Assembly (NCBI GenBank): GCA_025331125.1
Contig: JAOALB010000032.1
Location: forward strand, 248,001-312,000
Source: Mycogone perniciosa
Lineage: Eukaryota; Ascomycota; Sordariomycetes; Hypocreales; Hypocreaceae
DNA: 64,000 bases
Direction: 5' to 3'
Under the pieces are notes generated by a model. The model was not told the origin of the DNA. It did not search any database and worked only from the letters and a program-made list of their open reading frames with translations. The position numbers were made by a program, and so were the translations under genes. Below, piece after piece: positions 34,416-45,765 of the stretch. Within the stretch, counting starts at the first letter, position 1. Every line of letters starts with the position of its first letter.

Positions 34416-37400
34416 AGATGCTGAGAGGTTAAGCTAAAGTCCTGTGACGAAGCTGCCATGCCGGTCCTTTGTGCATATACATATTATAGGGCTACATACA
34501 GAGACGGGAAGGTGGCAATTGTTTCTACCCGTTGTATTAGGAGAATACCCCTGGCTAAGAGCGAAAAAGTATGGCGGAGAATGAGCGGATAAAGCGTTGG
34601 GAACTGCTCATTGGCGTCTCGCAGACGGAACAGTAGGAGGGCACCCGACACGTGGCGTCACTGTCGTGGAGCCATTCGGAAGGATCATGACAGCGGGTCT
34701 GCACAATTGGCGGCATGCATTGGTGGCGAGAATCTCAAGCTGGGTTTTCCTTTGGGCAGAAATACTGAAGCCCCGCTGCTCGCCGTACGTGAGAATTAGG
34801 GTTGGCCGCGCGGCTCTTGTTCCGGTGGCTTAGGCAAACGGTTATGGTGAAAATCAGAACGAGGTTTCCTTGGCTCCTACGAGTGCTGCATGTCTCGCGA
34901 TGCTTGTTGCACAGCATACATATCAGAGTCCTGTGTCGATGTGCGAGTGGTTCAGAGCCGACCTTGTAATTGGTGTTGCCGCCTCATCTTGCCTCGGGAA
35001 CAGGGAACTTCCTATGGCAACATGCATCTGCATACGTACTCTGGGACCTGCTGTTGCCTGGGGCGCAGACAACTCATATGAGGTGACATGGCTAAGGTAT
35101 TTGCGAATGCCCGTAGTAAGGCTTCCAGCAGGGTGCCTTTTTTGGCTAATCGTAGGGTGTGATGAGGCAGTTTCCGTGGTTTTCTTCAGATTCCTTCATG
35201 GAATGATGCAGGCATTCTTGTTTTTTTTTCGAGGCTGTTTAGGTCCCACCATGGGTGAGTCAAGATGGAGGCGGATCGGGCCTCAACAGACATTTTGGGC
35301 ACTGCCGTGACGAGCTAGAGCACGCAGGACTTCAGGGCACATGGAGGGGATAAATTTGAAATTGTATAATAGTACTCCGTAGATATTCCTTCTTTGTTTG
35401 TTTGCATATGTACTCCGTATAAGAGGGAAATTGCCTAGGCTAATTTTGTTCTTGAACCAAGTTATTGGGCACCGACGATTTGTTGGTTTGATGATCCTCT
35501 CGACTAATCTACGGCTTCGTCGTATTACTCTTCACCGTCAGACCGATCATGTTCTTTGGCCCAGAATTCGAGAAACCAGAGAAACCAGAGAAATCACACA
35601 ATAAGCCCATCGAATTCCAGCCCACCTAGCCAAATTCCTTCCGCCGCTTTTGTTTCTGTTGTTCATTGCAGTCGACATATCACATTCCCCTCCCGGCTTT
35701 GATTCCCGAAGCCGACCTACAAAGCAGCGATTATCCATTCATTGGGAGACGGAAAGGAAGTGGACAACGCAGCAAGGGATATAACACTGTCGGTGAAGCC
35801 CCTGGTCAGTGAGCGAGTGTTCTGGAGTTAGACAAGTGTGTCTCCACGTGCCTGGATCGGAGAGCTCAGAAACAAAGTGAGTCTTTCTCGTGTTATTGTG
35901 TGCTGTCACAAATAGGCTGGACTGGCTGTATGTCTGCCATAGCAACTGAGGGGCTGTTGTCAACAATCACACACACACCACGCACACATGCGCCCACAGT
36001 TTCACACACTTATAACCAGACACAAACAACGAGCACAAGCACGACGCTGTACTACCGCCTTTTTGGGACTATTTTTGGGATTCTTTCGACATCGGCACCC
36101 GACAGCTTTTTCTTATTCCCACATTGAAGGGAGACAGACTCGCCTGTATTGAGACGCTGTGTTTTCTTCCTTGTTGTTATTTCTCCTTGGCATTTACTCG
36201 ATAAAACCTTGGAAATATCAAGCTCACGCTATCTGAGAGGTAAGCGAGGTTCTTTTTTTTTAGCAGTTCCTGTTTGTGCTTCTCCTCGTCCCACGGTCAC
36301 TGCCGAAACTCCAATTCTGGCTTTTTTCGTGAGGTTTTTTTCCTGCTCGGTTCGGCAGATGGCGAGGTGCGAACGAAGCACCGCATGGCTGGCTGGCTGA
36401 GTGCTAAAACTGGCTCTCTCACAACTCGGCACACACACCCACCACCGGGTATCCCAGTGCCAGAGGAATCGGCCTATGTTTTAGTGATCTGGACCGCTTC
36501 TCTCATCGTATTTCTGCACATGTCATTGTTGCTATGCTAACCTCCTTATGAAAGCACTCAATAATCCGGACATAAGGGCATGCCGAAGAAGCCACTCACC
36601 ACTGAGGAATCATCTGCAGTACTACCTCCAAGAGTCCGGACCGTCCGGTTTGATACAACAACAAACACCTCTCTCCATTCTCCATCAGCAGGCATATTGC
36701 TGGCAGCTGTGTGTGTTGTCCATACCTCTTATGCAGATTGCACCCCGCCAGCAAAGCAACCCACAGGCCTATTAGTTACATCCTCGTTTTCTGTGGTTCC
36801 AGCCGCCGCCACCAGACAACTTCGACTGCTTGTCACCACTTTCACGACCATCCCCTCACTTTTTTTTTCACCTAACCTGCACCACCAAGACCAGCGCACC
36901 CACAAACATCGGCTTCAGCCCCTCTAGCCGGGTTGATACCTAGAGTCAGCAGCGCCAGCACCCACCGAAACGCCTAGAACAAAGACACACTCGTGCATTA
37001 TACACACAGAGCTCTGAACAACATACCACTACTACTTACAGCTTCTCCAACGACGATCCGAGCCACCCCCCCTCACCGCCGATCTCCCTCGAGGCCGATT
37101 TTTGGCTACGTTGGCCATCGTTTTGTTACCATCCCTCTCACGCGATAGCTCTCACACACGTCTGTGTCTGTGTCGGCCTTGATTCCATTCCGATTCTTGG
37201 TCATACTCCATAAGCTGGGAAACCCCTCCCACCACAACCAAGACCGCCTCGTTCTCCGTCTGCCCCCTCCTCTAGTCTTGCGACAATAAATCAGAGAGCA
37301 CTAGGGATCTGCTGCATCGTAGTGTGTTCCTAGCCTCCTCCCTAGCATATACATACCGTGTTCGTCCCCCCACCTCCGTCCTCACCTCCCGCAGGGACCT

Positions 37401-37691
37401 CTTTTTGTCGCAGCCTGACTAGGCCGTGCCAACCCCTCGCATCAGTGGCCTTGCTGGTTAATCCGCTGCTCGAATTTGTTGCTCCTTTCCACTTACTAAC
37501 CCCGCCGCTGCGATTAGACCGTTGATCAGAGGGTCTTTGGCAGCCTAGCTATTCTCAGCTGCCCGACTGCCCTTGTCTCCTTCCTCCCGGCAGGCACTTT
37601 CCTCGCTTCCCCATATAGAGAGCCGCCTTTGCTCCGACCTTCTCGTGTGGATCGTCGTGAGTAGAGGGCAACCTCCCGTCACTCGTCTGCT
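34416..37691. other. 3.3-kb gene-free region with pyrimidine-rich 3' half
   Basis: The largest gap in the window. TACTCCGTA occurs at 35373-35381 and 35411-35419. A CA-rich run lies at about 35968-36045. From about 36590 to 37690 the plus strand is strongly C/T-rich with many ACC, CTC and TCC runs and frequent stops in all frames, resembling a long 5' leader or promoter of the downstream gene. No conserved protein-coding sequence was seen. Confidence 0.55.
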
Positions 37692-38257
37692 ATGCGGTGA
37701 GCATCACTACTGACTACTGGCCTTTCGGTTTTCCCTTTCAACTTGCTCATTCCGCTGACTAGATACGACAGACAACAAGCATCTAGACCTTCTTACCAGG
37801 CTCGGCACGTCTCGCCACACCAATCTCTCTACGCAAGCGAGGAAGAGGACGACTCTCGCTACGACGACTACTCCGACTCTGACGAGTACAACCGCCGCCG
37901 GTATCCCCAGCGATACGACGGCAAATACAGCGAAAAATACGAAGACGAATACGACGACGACGAAGAGGACGACGAAGAGGACGAGGACGACGTTCTGCCT
38001 TCTGATTCCGCCTCCACATCCCATAGTACTAGAGAACCGGCGCGTAGTCGTGCCCAAGCATCCGCTATACGGCGCCACCGAGTGCCCGCCCGGCAGGAAA
38101 TTTTATACCATCAGCCGGTGCAATCTCATGCACCGGCGGCCCCAGCATCCAGCGTGGATCCCTCCGAAGATTACCGCTATGGCCGTGGATATCCCCAACA
38201 CCAGCAACATGCTGGTCGCGGTGGATACTACAGCCGGGGACATGCTCCCTATCCCCC

Positions 38258-38290
<33 letters not shown>

Positions 38291-40231
38291 GCAACAGAAC
38301 CATGTAGGACCATACATGGGATACACCGGCGGGAACCAAATGGTTTCCTACGGCAACTATGGCGCTAACCCTTTCTCGCCTAACGGCTCGAGTTCTGCTA
38401 GCTATTACGGGGGCGACCAGAGACACATGTATGATGTGATGCCATATGGGACGCCGCACCCACCAGCCTACTACAATGGACCACATGGACCTGGAACTCA
38501 CTATAACAATCCGCCGCATCATATGCAGCAATATCATGTTGGGCCTCCACAACCGCCTCCAACGGAGGCACCCGCCCCATCGACCCCTCCAGCGCCCAAG
38601 GAGCCACCGGCTCCTGACCCAGAGAAGCTCCGTCTTGAGGCAGAACTTGCCGCTTTCAAGGCCGAACAGGAGAGAATAAAAGCAGCTGAGAAGCAGAGGG
38701 AGATTGAGGCACAGATTCGGAAGGATGCCGAGGATGCCCTCGCAAAGAGGATAGAAGAAATGAGAATTCAGCAGGAGGAAGCAAAGAAGGAGCTTGAGCG
38801 AGCAAAGATAGAAGCGGAACGGGCCGCCCGCGAGAGGATCGAGGCTGAGAGAAAGGCCGAGGAAGAGAGGACTAGGCAGCATGCTGAGGCCATGGCACGA
38901 GCGGAAGAAAATGCCAGACTTCGGTTTGAAGCTGAAATGAAGGCCGCCGAGGAACGACGGAGGAGAGATGAAGAGGACCGGGCGAGGGCGGAGGAAGCAG
39001 CTCGACTTCGCCTCGAAGCAGCCATTAGGGCGGAGGCAGAGGCCAAGGCTGCGGCCGAGAGGAGAGCCGCCGAGGAGGCAGCTCGGATAGAGGAAGCCAC
39101 CCGACTCCGTCTCGAGGCGGCTATAAAGGCTGAAGCAGAAGCGAAGGCTGCGGCCGAGAAAAAACGGGCCGAAGAGGCTGCAAGAATCGAAGAAGAAGCC
39201 AGAGCACGTGTTGAGGCGGCTCTAAAGGCAGAGGCAGCACGTGTCGAGGCAGCTCGAAAGGCAGAGGCAGAGGCCAAGGCCGCCGCTGCGAGAAGAGAGG
39301 CAGAAGAGGCAGAGCGATTCAGACTGATTCAAGAGGAGGCCAAGTTCAGAGCCGAGGCCGAGCACTTGGCCAGAATCGAGGCAGAAAAGGAGGCCGCACG
39401 GAAGGCGGCCGAAGCGGCCGAAGCGGCTAGGCAGGAAGCGGATGCACTGAAGAAGAGGATCCAGGAAGAGACCAAGGCAAGGATGGAGGATGCAGCGAAG
39501 AAGGCAGAGAAGCCTCCAATCAAGTTCAAGGATGCTGTCGGCCGGAAGTTTAGCTTTCCTTTCCACTTGTGCAACACATGGCAGGTATGTCAAAACCTCA
39601 CTCGAGACATGTCGTTATTTGTTTAATGCAAGTAAAACTAACTTGCATGGATACTTAGGGCATGGAAGAACTGATTAAGCAGGCTTTCTTGCAAGTGGAC
39701 GTGCTCGGCCCACACGTTCAGGAGGGCCACTATGACTTGATCGGTCCCAATGGCGATATCATCCTTCCATCTGTATGGGAAAAGGTTGTTGAGCCAGACT
39801 GGGCCATCACCATGACGATGTGGCCGTTGGACAAAGCCCCTCCTGTAGGAGAACCTAAGTTTCCTCCGGGAATGCCGCCGCCGCCGATAGGCAAACATGG
39901 TCAGCCTCCAATCCCGCCCCCTGGCCCAGCCATACCCCCGGGAATGATGCCGCCTCCTCCCGGCATGATGCCGCCTCCGGGATGGGCTCCGGGTGCAGGA
40001 GCGCGACGGCACTCATCTGTACCCGCAAACGTCAAGATTGTCGATGCTGTGCCACCCATAAAGTCGAGCTCAAAGAAGAGCAGCAGCAGCAAAAATGCTG
40101 CTATGCTTGGCTTCCTAGCTGGAAAGCCAGTAAAGAAGAAGTACGTTTCAATCCAGCCAACCTTTTTTTTCTGCTACATATGGAATGGCAATTGCTGACA
40201 GTCAAATCATAGGTCGTCGAGCAAGAAATAA
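37692..40231 (+). CDS. Fungal ubiquitin-like-domain (ULD) coiled-coil protein
   Basis: Four exons: 37692-37696 (5 nt, ATGCG), 37763-39584, 39659-40140, 40213-40231 (19 nt); 775 residues. Order of parts: acidic Tyr/Asp/Glu-rich N-terminus (about 25-85); Tyr/Gly/Pro-rich low-complexity region with a 13-residue polyglutamine (about 168-180); Pro-rich linker; a 290-residue Ala/Glu/Arg/Lys coiled coil (about 290-580); then the fungal ULD, PPIKFKDAVGRKFSFPFHLCNTWQGMEELIKQAFL to WAITMTMWP (about 597-660), split by an intron at its conserved WQ-GMEE site; and a Pro/Met/Gly-rich tail ending KKKSSSKK. ULD-bearing fungal proteins have no agreed function; a scaffold role is inferred. No catalytic motif is present. 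The tiny first and last exons were chosen because they alone preserve phase and end in TAA. Confidence 0.86.
38259..38297 (+). repeat. CAG/CAA repeat encoding 13 glutamines
   Basis: Thirteen consecutive CAG or CAA codons with mixed codon use lie inside the low-complexity N-terminal region of the ULD protein. Mixed CAG/CAA use suggests selection for glutamine and moderate stability. Confidence 0.95.
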
Positions 40232-40758
40232 TGACACTGGCACGAATCTTTCAACGATCTATCAACATTCCATGATGCTTGCTACGTTTTCATCATATAC
40301 CTCAGCGTGTGTTTTGATTTTTCTTTTCCACTTTTTAAGCAAGAGAGATTCCCCTCCTGTTTCGCTGCTGATGGTCTGGTTTCACCAGTTCAACCTCAAT
40401 TTGTCTCCGTTTGTATGCATTTATATTGGAGTACGCGGTATGGGCCAATTCGAATGGGAGGAGCGATCTACATATCCGATGTGCATTAGGACTGGCGCTA
40501 CCCCGGGGCCTGGCGGTCATGATATGAGAATGGACTTTGGCGTAAATGGCGGACGATATTTGAACGGCAGGAAACCGACCTGGGTGAGACACGGTGGTGG
40601 TGGCCATAGACGAGCCTGCAGGTTGCATTTTTTGGTAGAGAGAGCTTGTTGGATGATTAGTTTTTAGTTTATGAACACTGTACATGTAAACATCTTCATC
40701 CAGGTGTGTGTCTATTTGGGTCTTGTCATGGTTGAGCGGAGAGAACCGGGAGACCCTG
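40232..40758. other. Convergent 3' intergenic region
   Basis: 3' flanks of the ULD gene and COQ10. Open frames here show no conservation signs. Confidence 0.55.
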
Positions 40759-41367
40759 TCATAGGTGACGACGCATGCCTAGCCTTTGGTGAACCTGCTT
40801 CTCAAAGGCCTCGACCATGAGTCCGGCGATTTTATCAGAGACGGCGGCGCTGACAGCAGCATAAAGTGGATTGACGAATTGGTATTTGATGGTGAGGTGC
40901 ACCTCCGTCGATGGCGATGAGAGCTGGCGGGAGAGAGGTTTCAAGGACCATAGCGTCTCGAGGGTCTTGAATACAGCGGACGCATCTTTTGCGACACCCT
41001 CTACCGCGGCGCCGCCGCTCAGCGCTTCGACAGAGATGCCAGGAACACAGCGTAGCCGGCTGGTGAAGACTTCGTTGAAGCCGCCCCAGCCAACATGCAG
41101 ATCAGCGAGGGTGGGCCAGCGCCGGCCATTGGGATCTGGAGCGGACCATTGTGTGACGCGGGAGTGCGAGCAGTATGGTACAAAGGTTGAGTATGAGTTG
41201 ACGTCGGCGATAAGCTCGTAGAGAGGCTCGTGGCTGTAAGGGAGAGTTCGTGATGCGACGAGGCGTTGCGGTTCGTTGCTGGGAAAGGATATGAAGGCGC
41301 GACGGGAGGTGTATAGAGGAGGGGTTAGCTGGAGAGGGAGACGTCGGATTGCGGTTCGGAGGGACAT
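40759..41367 (-). CDS. COQ10: Coenzyme Q-binding protein Coq10, mitochondrial START-domain protein
   Basis: Single exon, 202 residues. An Arg-rich presequence (MSLRTAIRRLPLQLTPPLYTSRRAF) targets the matrix side of the inner membrane. The polyketide-cyclase/START fold follows: RLVASRTLPYSHEPLYELIADVNSYSTFVPYCSHSRVT, LHVGWGGFNEVFTSRLRC, and the C-terminal helix VSDKIAGLMVEAFEKQVHQRLG. VxxYxxFVPYC is the recognisable family core. Coq10 binds ubiquinone and is needed for its efficient use in respiration and synthesis. Compared with the family there is an Ala/Gly/Glu insert near residues 112-125. The upstream frame is open but the ATG at 41367 gives the presequence expected. Confidence 0.94.
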   Translation of the reverse strand: MSLRTAIRRLPLQLTPPLYTSRRAFISFPSNEPQRLVASRTLPYSHEPLYELIADVNSYSTFVPYCSHSRVTQWSAPDPNGRRWPTLADLHVGWGGFNEVFTSRLRCVPGISVEALSGGAAVEGVAKDASAVFKTLETLWSLKPLSRQLSSPSTEVHLTIKYQFVNPLYAAVSAAVSDKIAGLMVEAFEKQVHQRLGMRRHL

Positions 41368-41573
41368 GGTGGTAAAGGTGGTGGTGCTGGTGGTGAAGGT
41401 GAAGTTGAATTGACAAGGAAACGAGTACTAGATATCAGCTTTTCAATGCCATAGCTGTTGAACCTGCCGACTACACAAAGATGACAAAAAGACTGAAATG
41501 AAATGGAGCCAGAACGACTTGCGCAACCACCGATGGTTCTTGATCTCCTGTCTAATAAAAGAAAGCCGCTGGT

Positions 41574-41613
41574 TAATAATAATAATAATAATAAATAATA
41601 ATAATAATAATAG
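41574..41613. repeat. (AAT)n microsatellite
   Basis: About thirteen AAT/TAA units with one extra A, about 205 bases upstream of COQ10. Confidence 0.95.
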
Positions 41614-41713
41614 TTCAAATCTTTTGGTGGATTATCCGAGGGGCAGCTCGAATTGAACTGTTTTGCTGCCGGAGTTTCGGCGGCAATTCCGTCATTCGTA
41701 ATTCGCAGCTCCG

Positions 41714-41729
41714 TACGGAGTACTCCGTA
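41714..41729. repeat. Perfect palindrome TACGGAGTACTCCGTA
   Basis: A 16-base sequence identical to its reverse complement, the full form of the half-sites scattered in the window's intergenic DNA. Confidence 0.95.
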
Positions 41730-42013
41730 TGTATGTATGTACCTAGCGGTCACCACCTGATCGTCGTAATACTACTATGTACGAAGTATCTACGAAGTAG
41801 TCCTTGGAACTTCTGCCCTTGAACGCCCTTTTCTTCGCCAACTCAACACGACATCGTGGCGACGCAACACAGGATGAGCCAGCCGGCTCAGTCGCGACGA
41901 ATTCTCATTACACCCTGACGCGCGATCCATCCTCTCCCCCTCTCTCTCCGCCTCGAAGCCAGCTGTTCCCTCCATAGCTGTGCAAGCCCCACGCGGGGCA
42001 CCTCGTCGTCAAC

Positions 42014-45000
42014 ATGTGCGTGATGATCCCGTTTGGCTGGCGGTGCTGCGAGACGATGGAAGCTGATAGATGAATGCGATAGGTTCGAGAAATCCCTCTA
42101 TGACCTCATCCGAGGGCTGCGCAACCACAAGGGCAATGAGAAGGAGTATATACAGAAGAGCTTGAAGGAGTGCCGTGCTGAGGTCCGCAGCCAAGATATG
42201 GGTTGGTCGATTCCCGTCTGTCTCGTCACACGCGACCTCGAGATTGCTGATATTTATTCATCTCTCCGATAGACGTCAAAGCCACTGCCCTTCTCAAGCT
42301 CATCTATCTCGAGATGGTTGGCCATGATATGTCGTGGGCCTCCTTCCATGTGCTCGAGGTCATGTCGTCGCCCAAGTATCACCAGAAACGAGTGGGATAT
42401 CTGGGTGCTGTGCAGAGCTTCCGACAAGATACTGAGGTTCTTATGCTAGCTACAAATCTCCTGAAGAAGGTATGCGGCTTCGTGAACAGACGTTGGGTCT
42501 TATTAAGGTGCCTAATGTTAATGCTCCATTGCAGGATTTAGCTGCCACCGCGCCGACTGTCATCTCACTTCCGATTGCAACCCTTCCGCATGTCATCACG
42601 CCGTCCTTAGCACTCTCGACTCTGGCCGACTTGCTGCCGCGACTGAACCACAGCCATGCAAACATTCGCAAGAAGACGCTGGTCACCCTGTATCGGCTTG
42701 CACTCGTTTACCCCGAAGCACTGCGAGCCGCGTGGCCCAAGATTAAAGACCGCCTGATGGATCCAAACGAAGACCCTAGTGTTACGGCTGCTATTGTTAA
42801 TGTGGTGTGTGAGTTGGGATGGCGACGGCCTCACGACTTCCTCCCTCTTGCTCCACGACTATTCGAATTGCTCGTGGATGGAGGCAATAACTGGATGGCT
42901 ATAAAACTCATCAAACTGGTCTGCGATGCTCCTGTCATGCTGTTCCACTTATAGTTTGCTGACCCTACTTTAGTTTGCGATGTTAACGCCGCTCGAGCCT
43001 CGACTTGTGAGAAAGCTATTGCCTCCTCTCACCAACATCATCCGAACCACCCCCGCTATGTCTTTGCTGTATGAGTGCATCAATGGTATTATCCAAGGTG
43101 GGATTCTAGATAGCGCCGACGACATCTCCGGGACCGATGAAATTGCTACCCTCTGTGTCAACAAGCTACGAGGCATGATAGTGATGAATGGCGATGCTAA
43201 TCGTAAGTTGTTGACAATCCAAAGTCATGAACATGTATGTCGTTGCTAACACCCCTACCCAGTGAAGTACGTTGCTTTATTGGCATTCAACAAGATCGTT
43301 GTCACGCATCCACATCTCGTCTCCCAGCAAGAGGATGTGATATTGGAGTGCATCGACAGCTCCGATATCACGATCCGTGTACAGGCCTTAGATCTTGTAA
43401 AGGGCATGGTGACCAGTGATAACTTGGTACCCATTGTGAGCCGTCTAATGAAGCAACTCAAATCATCATCACCTTCAAATGAGCGGCAGCGACCGGGAAG
43501 TCCATCATTAACCCCCAGTACTGAGTCAGATGATGAAGCTCAGACTACGATCACGACCGCGGCCAACAATGACAATCAAGAACCTCCTATTCCAGAAGAC
43601 TATCGAATTGACGTCATTGGAAGAATCCTTTTCATGTGCTCAAAGGATAACTATTCTAATATTCTGGATTTCGACTGGTATATCGATGTACTGACGCAGC
43701 TCGTTCGTATGGCCCCTGTTCCTCGAGCATTTGATACGGATTTCAGCTCAGCATCATCTACGAAACACTTGGCGGATATATCAGGGAAGATAGGAGATGA
43801 GCTTCGCAACGTTGCCGTCAAGGTCAGAGCAATGAGGGCCACAGCAGTAAGGGCTGCAGAGATTATTCTCGCTCAGCTGATATCTGATGCTCCAGCGGGA
43901 CATGTGATTACTTCAGGGGCATTGAAATCTGCGACGTGGATAATGGGAGAATACGCTGCCCAACTCTCAACCCCAGATGATAGTCTGAGCGCATTGCTCC
44001 AGGCAGTAACACGCATCAGCAAGCCTGAGGTTTCTGCCACAGCACTGCATTCAATTGCCAAGGTTTTCGCCTCGATAGCTGGAGATGAGCTCGAGCCATG
44101 GACTGCAGAGAGGAAATCTCGGATATCTCTCCTAATGGCTCGTATTGTTAACGTGTTGGAGCCCCTCGCGCTCCACCCGAATCTCGAAGTGCAAGAACGA
44201 GCAGTCGAATTAATCGAGCTGCTGAAGCTCACGGCGGAGGCGGCTTCTGGACAACCTGTATCAACTGATGACTATAACCAAGATCCCCCTCTCCTTCTCA
44301 CACAAGCTATTCCGTCGCTGTTTACCGGTTGGGAGCTGAACTCGGTTGCACCTGGTGCTCAGAGAAATGTTCCTATGCCCGAAGGCCTGGACCTAGACGA
44401 GCCAATACATGCAAATCTGAGTAGGCTTCTCTCACAGTCTGACATAATTACATTACAGTCGGATGAGGCAGACGAGTTCGAAGTTTATTATCACCAACGA
44501 CCGCCACCTACAAGTATCTCGTCCTCCGCACCAGCCATAAGTAGATTGGCTGACACGGGTGAGGAAATGGCTGGCTCCTACCAACAACCAACTGAGGATA
44601 GTTACCTGGATGCAGATATCGTTGCCAGGAGAAAAGCAGAAAGGATGGAGAGGAACAAGGATGACCCTTTCTATATCCCCAGCGGGAATACTCCCCGATC
44701 GTCAACGCCTATTCACAACATCCTGAAGAATACCAATGGCCCAGATCTTGATATTGATTCTATCCCCGTTATGCAATTAGATCTTGAGAAGCTGGGGACC
44801 TCGACTACAGCACCTTCAAAACCGCCGCCCCGTCCCCGTCGGAAAGTCATCGTCGCCACGGATGAGACCTTGGAAGGTAGCGATAGTGGCCCTGGGCGAC
44901 ACTACGACTCAGAGAACAATTCGGATAGCTTCATCAAGTCAAAGATTAAGAAAAGCAAGCAGCAATCCCTGCTCCAAGTGGATTCAAGTACGATAGGATC

Positions 45001-45379
45001 CTTCAGCCTCGAGGGAGAACCCTCTGGAGGGTTCGATTACGAGCGACGGCAGCGCGAGGAAGCGGAAATGCAGAAGGCTATGAAAGAGGTGGAACGGCTG
45101 CGACTGGAGATGCAACGGGCCAACGAGAGGATCCAGATGGCTCAGGGGGCCGATGTTGAAGGCACAGTCATCAAGAAAAAGAAGAAGGTGGTTAACAAAG
45201 CCGGCGGGGATGATGCCGGCGCAGAGGTTAAACGAAAGAAAAAGAAGAAGGCGTCACAACCAACTGAAGGTGGGGAGCTCAGCAATGTCCCCCTGGTAGA
45301 TGTATCTGCCGAGGTTGTTGTACCCAAGAAAAAGAAGAAAAAGAAAGCCCCGGTGGTGGAAAGTGTGGGCACAGGATAG
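42014..45379 (+). CDS. APL5: AP-3 complex delta adaptin, start codon split by an intron
   Basis: Six exons: 42014-42015 (A,T of the ATG), 42083-42201, 42273-42469, 42535-42918, 42974-43202, 43263-45379; 1015 residues. Splicing GTGCGT...GATAG creates ATG-TTC-GAG, giving MFEKSLYDLIRGLRNHKGNEKEYI, the conserved first residues of fungal AP-3 delta; no other ATG is available in frame. The adaptin N-terminal HEAT solenoid covers about residues 1-600 (ATALLKLIYLEMVGHDMSWASFHVLEVMSS, VGYLGAVQSF, LLYECINGIIQGGIL). The C-terminal half is a hinge/ear with Lys-rich tracts (KKKKKVV, KRKKKKK, KKKKKKK). AP-3 carries cargo from endosome/Golgi directly to the vacuole. Intron 4 uses a GTCTGC donor. Confidence 0.94.
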
Positions 45380-45765
45380 GATAGGGTAGCTCGGACTGAG
45401 CTTTTGGGGTTGATGGAAATTAAACGGCTTCAAAAGAGAAGTATGTATGAGTTTCATGTCTGAGGCTGTGAGAAAACATGGCTGATATTGCAAGAAATAC
45501 ACTGTACATTTCCTCCAAATACAGAGTATATGGCATCTCAATCGTCGCACAACAAACACCCCTCGATTCCCTCGTACTCCAGGCCCAGATGAACACCTCT
45601 GTTGATATTGATTCTTCTGAAGACAAAGGAAAGGGGAAATGACATGAGCCATTGTTCTCACATGGTCTACACGATATATACAGAAGTACACGGAAATCAT
45701 TCATGACCCGTAATCCGTACAACATGAGGGGAAATGGGGGAAAGGCACCAACCTGCTGGCGATCA
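45380..45765. other. Convergent 3' intergenic region
   Basis: 3' ends of AP-3 delta and the RhoGAP gene. No other feature recognised. Confidence 0.6.

Larger units (their letters stand above)
41368..42013. other. Divergent intergenic region (COQ10 / AP-3 delta)
   Basis: Contains the (AAT)n microsatellite, the perfect 16-nt palindrome at 41714-41729, GTAT repeats directly after it (41727-41741), and two TACGAAGTA copies at 41780-41788 and 41791-41799. It is the densest cluster of these motifs between two close divergent genes. Confidence 0.6.

Noticed and set aside
34416..37691. Possible missed gene in the 3.3-kb gap
   Set aside because: All frames are broken by frequent stops and no conserved motif was seen; kept only as a non-coding observation.
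37783..39593. Several long open frames antisense to the ULD protein
   Set aside because: They mirror the biased Glu/Ala/Arg codons of the real coiled-coil gene, are simple Ser/Leu/Ala strings and lack conserved motifs.
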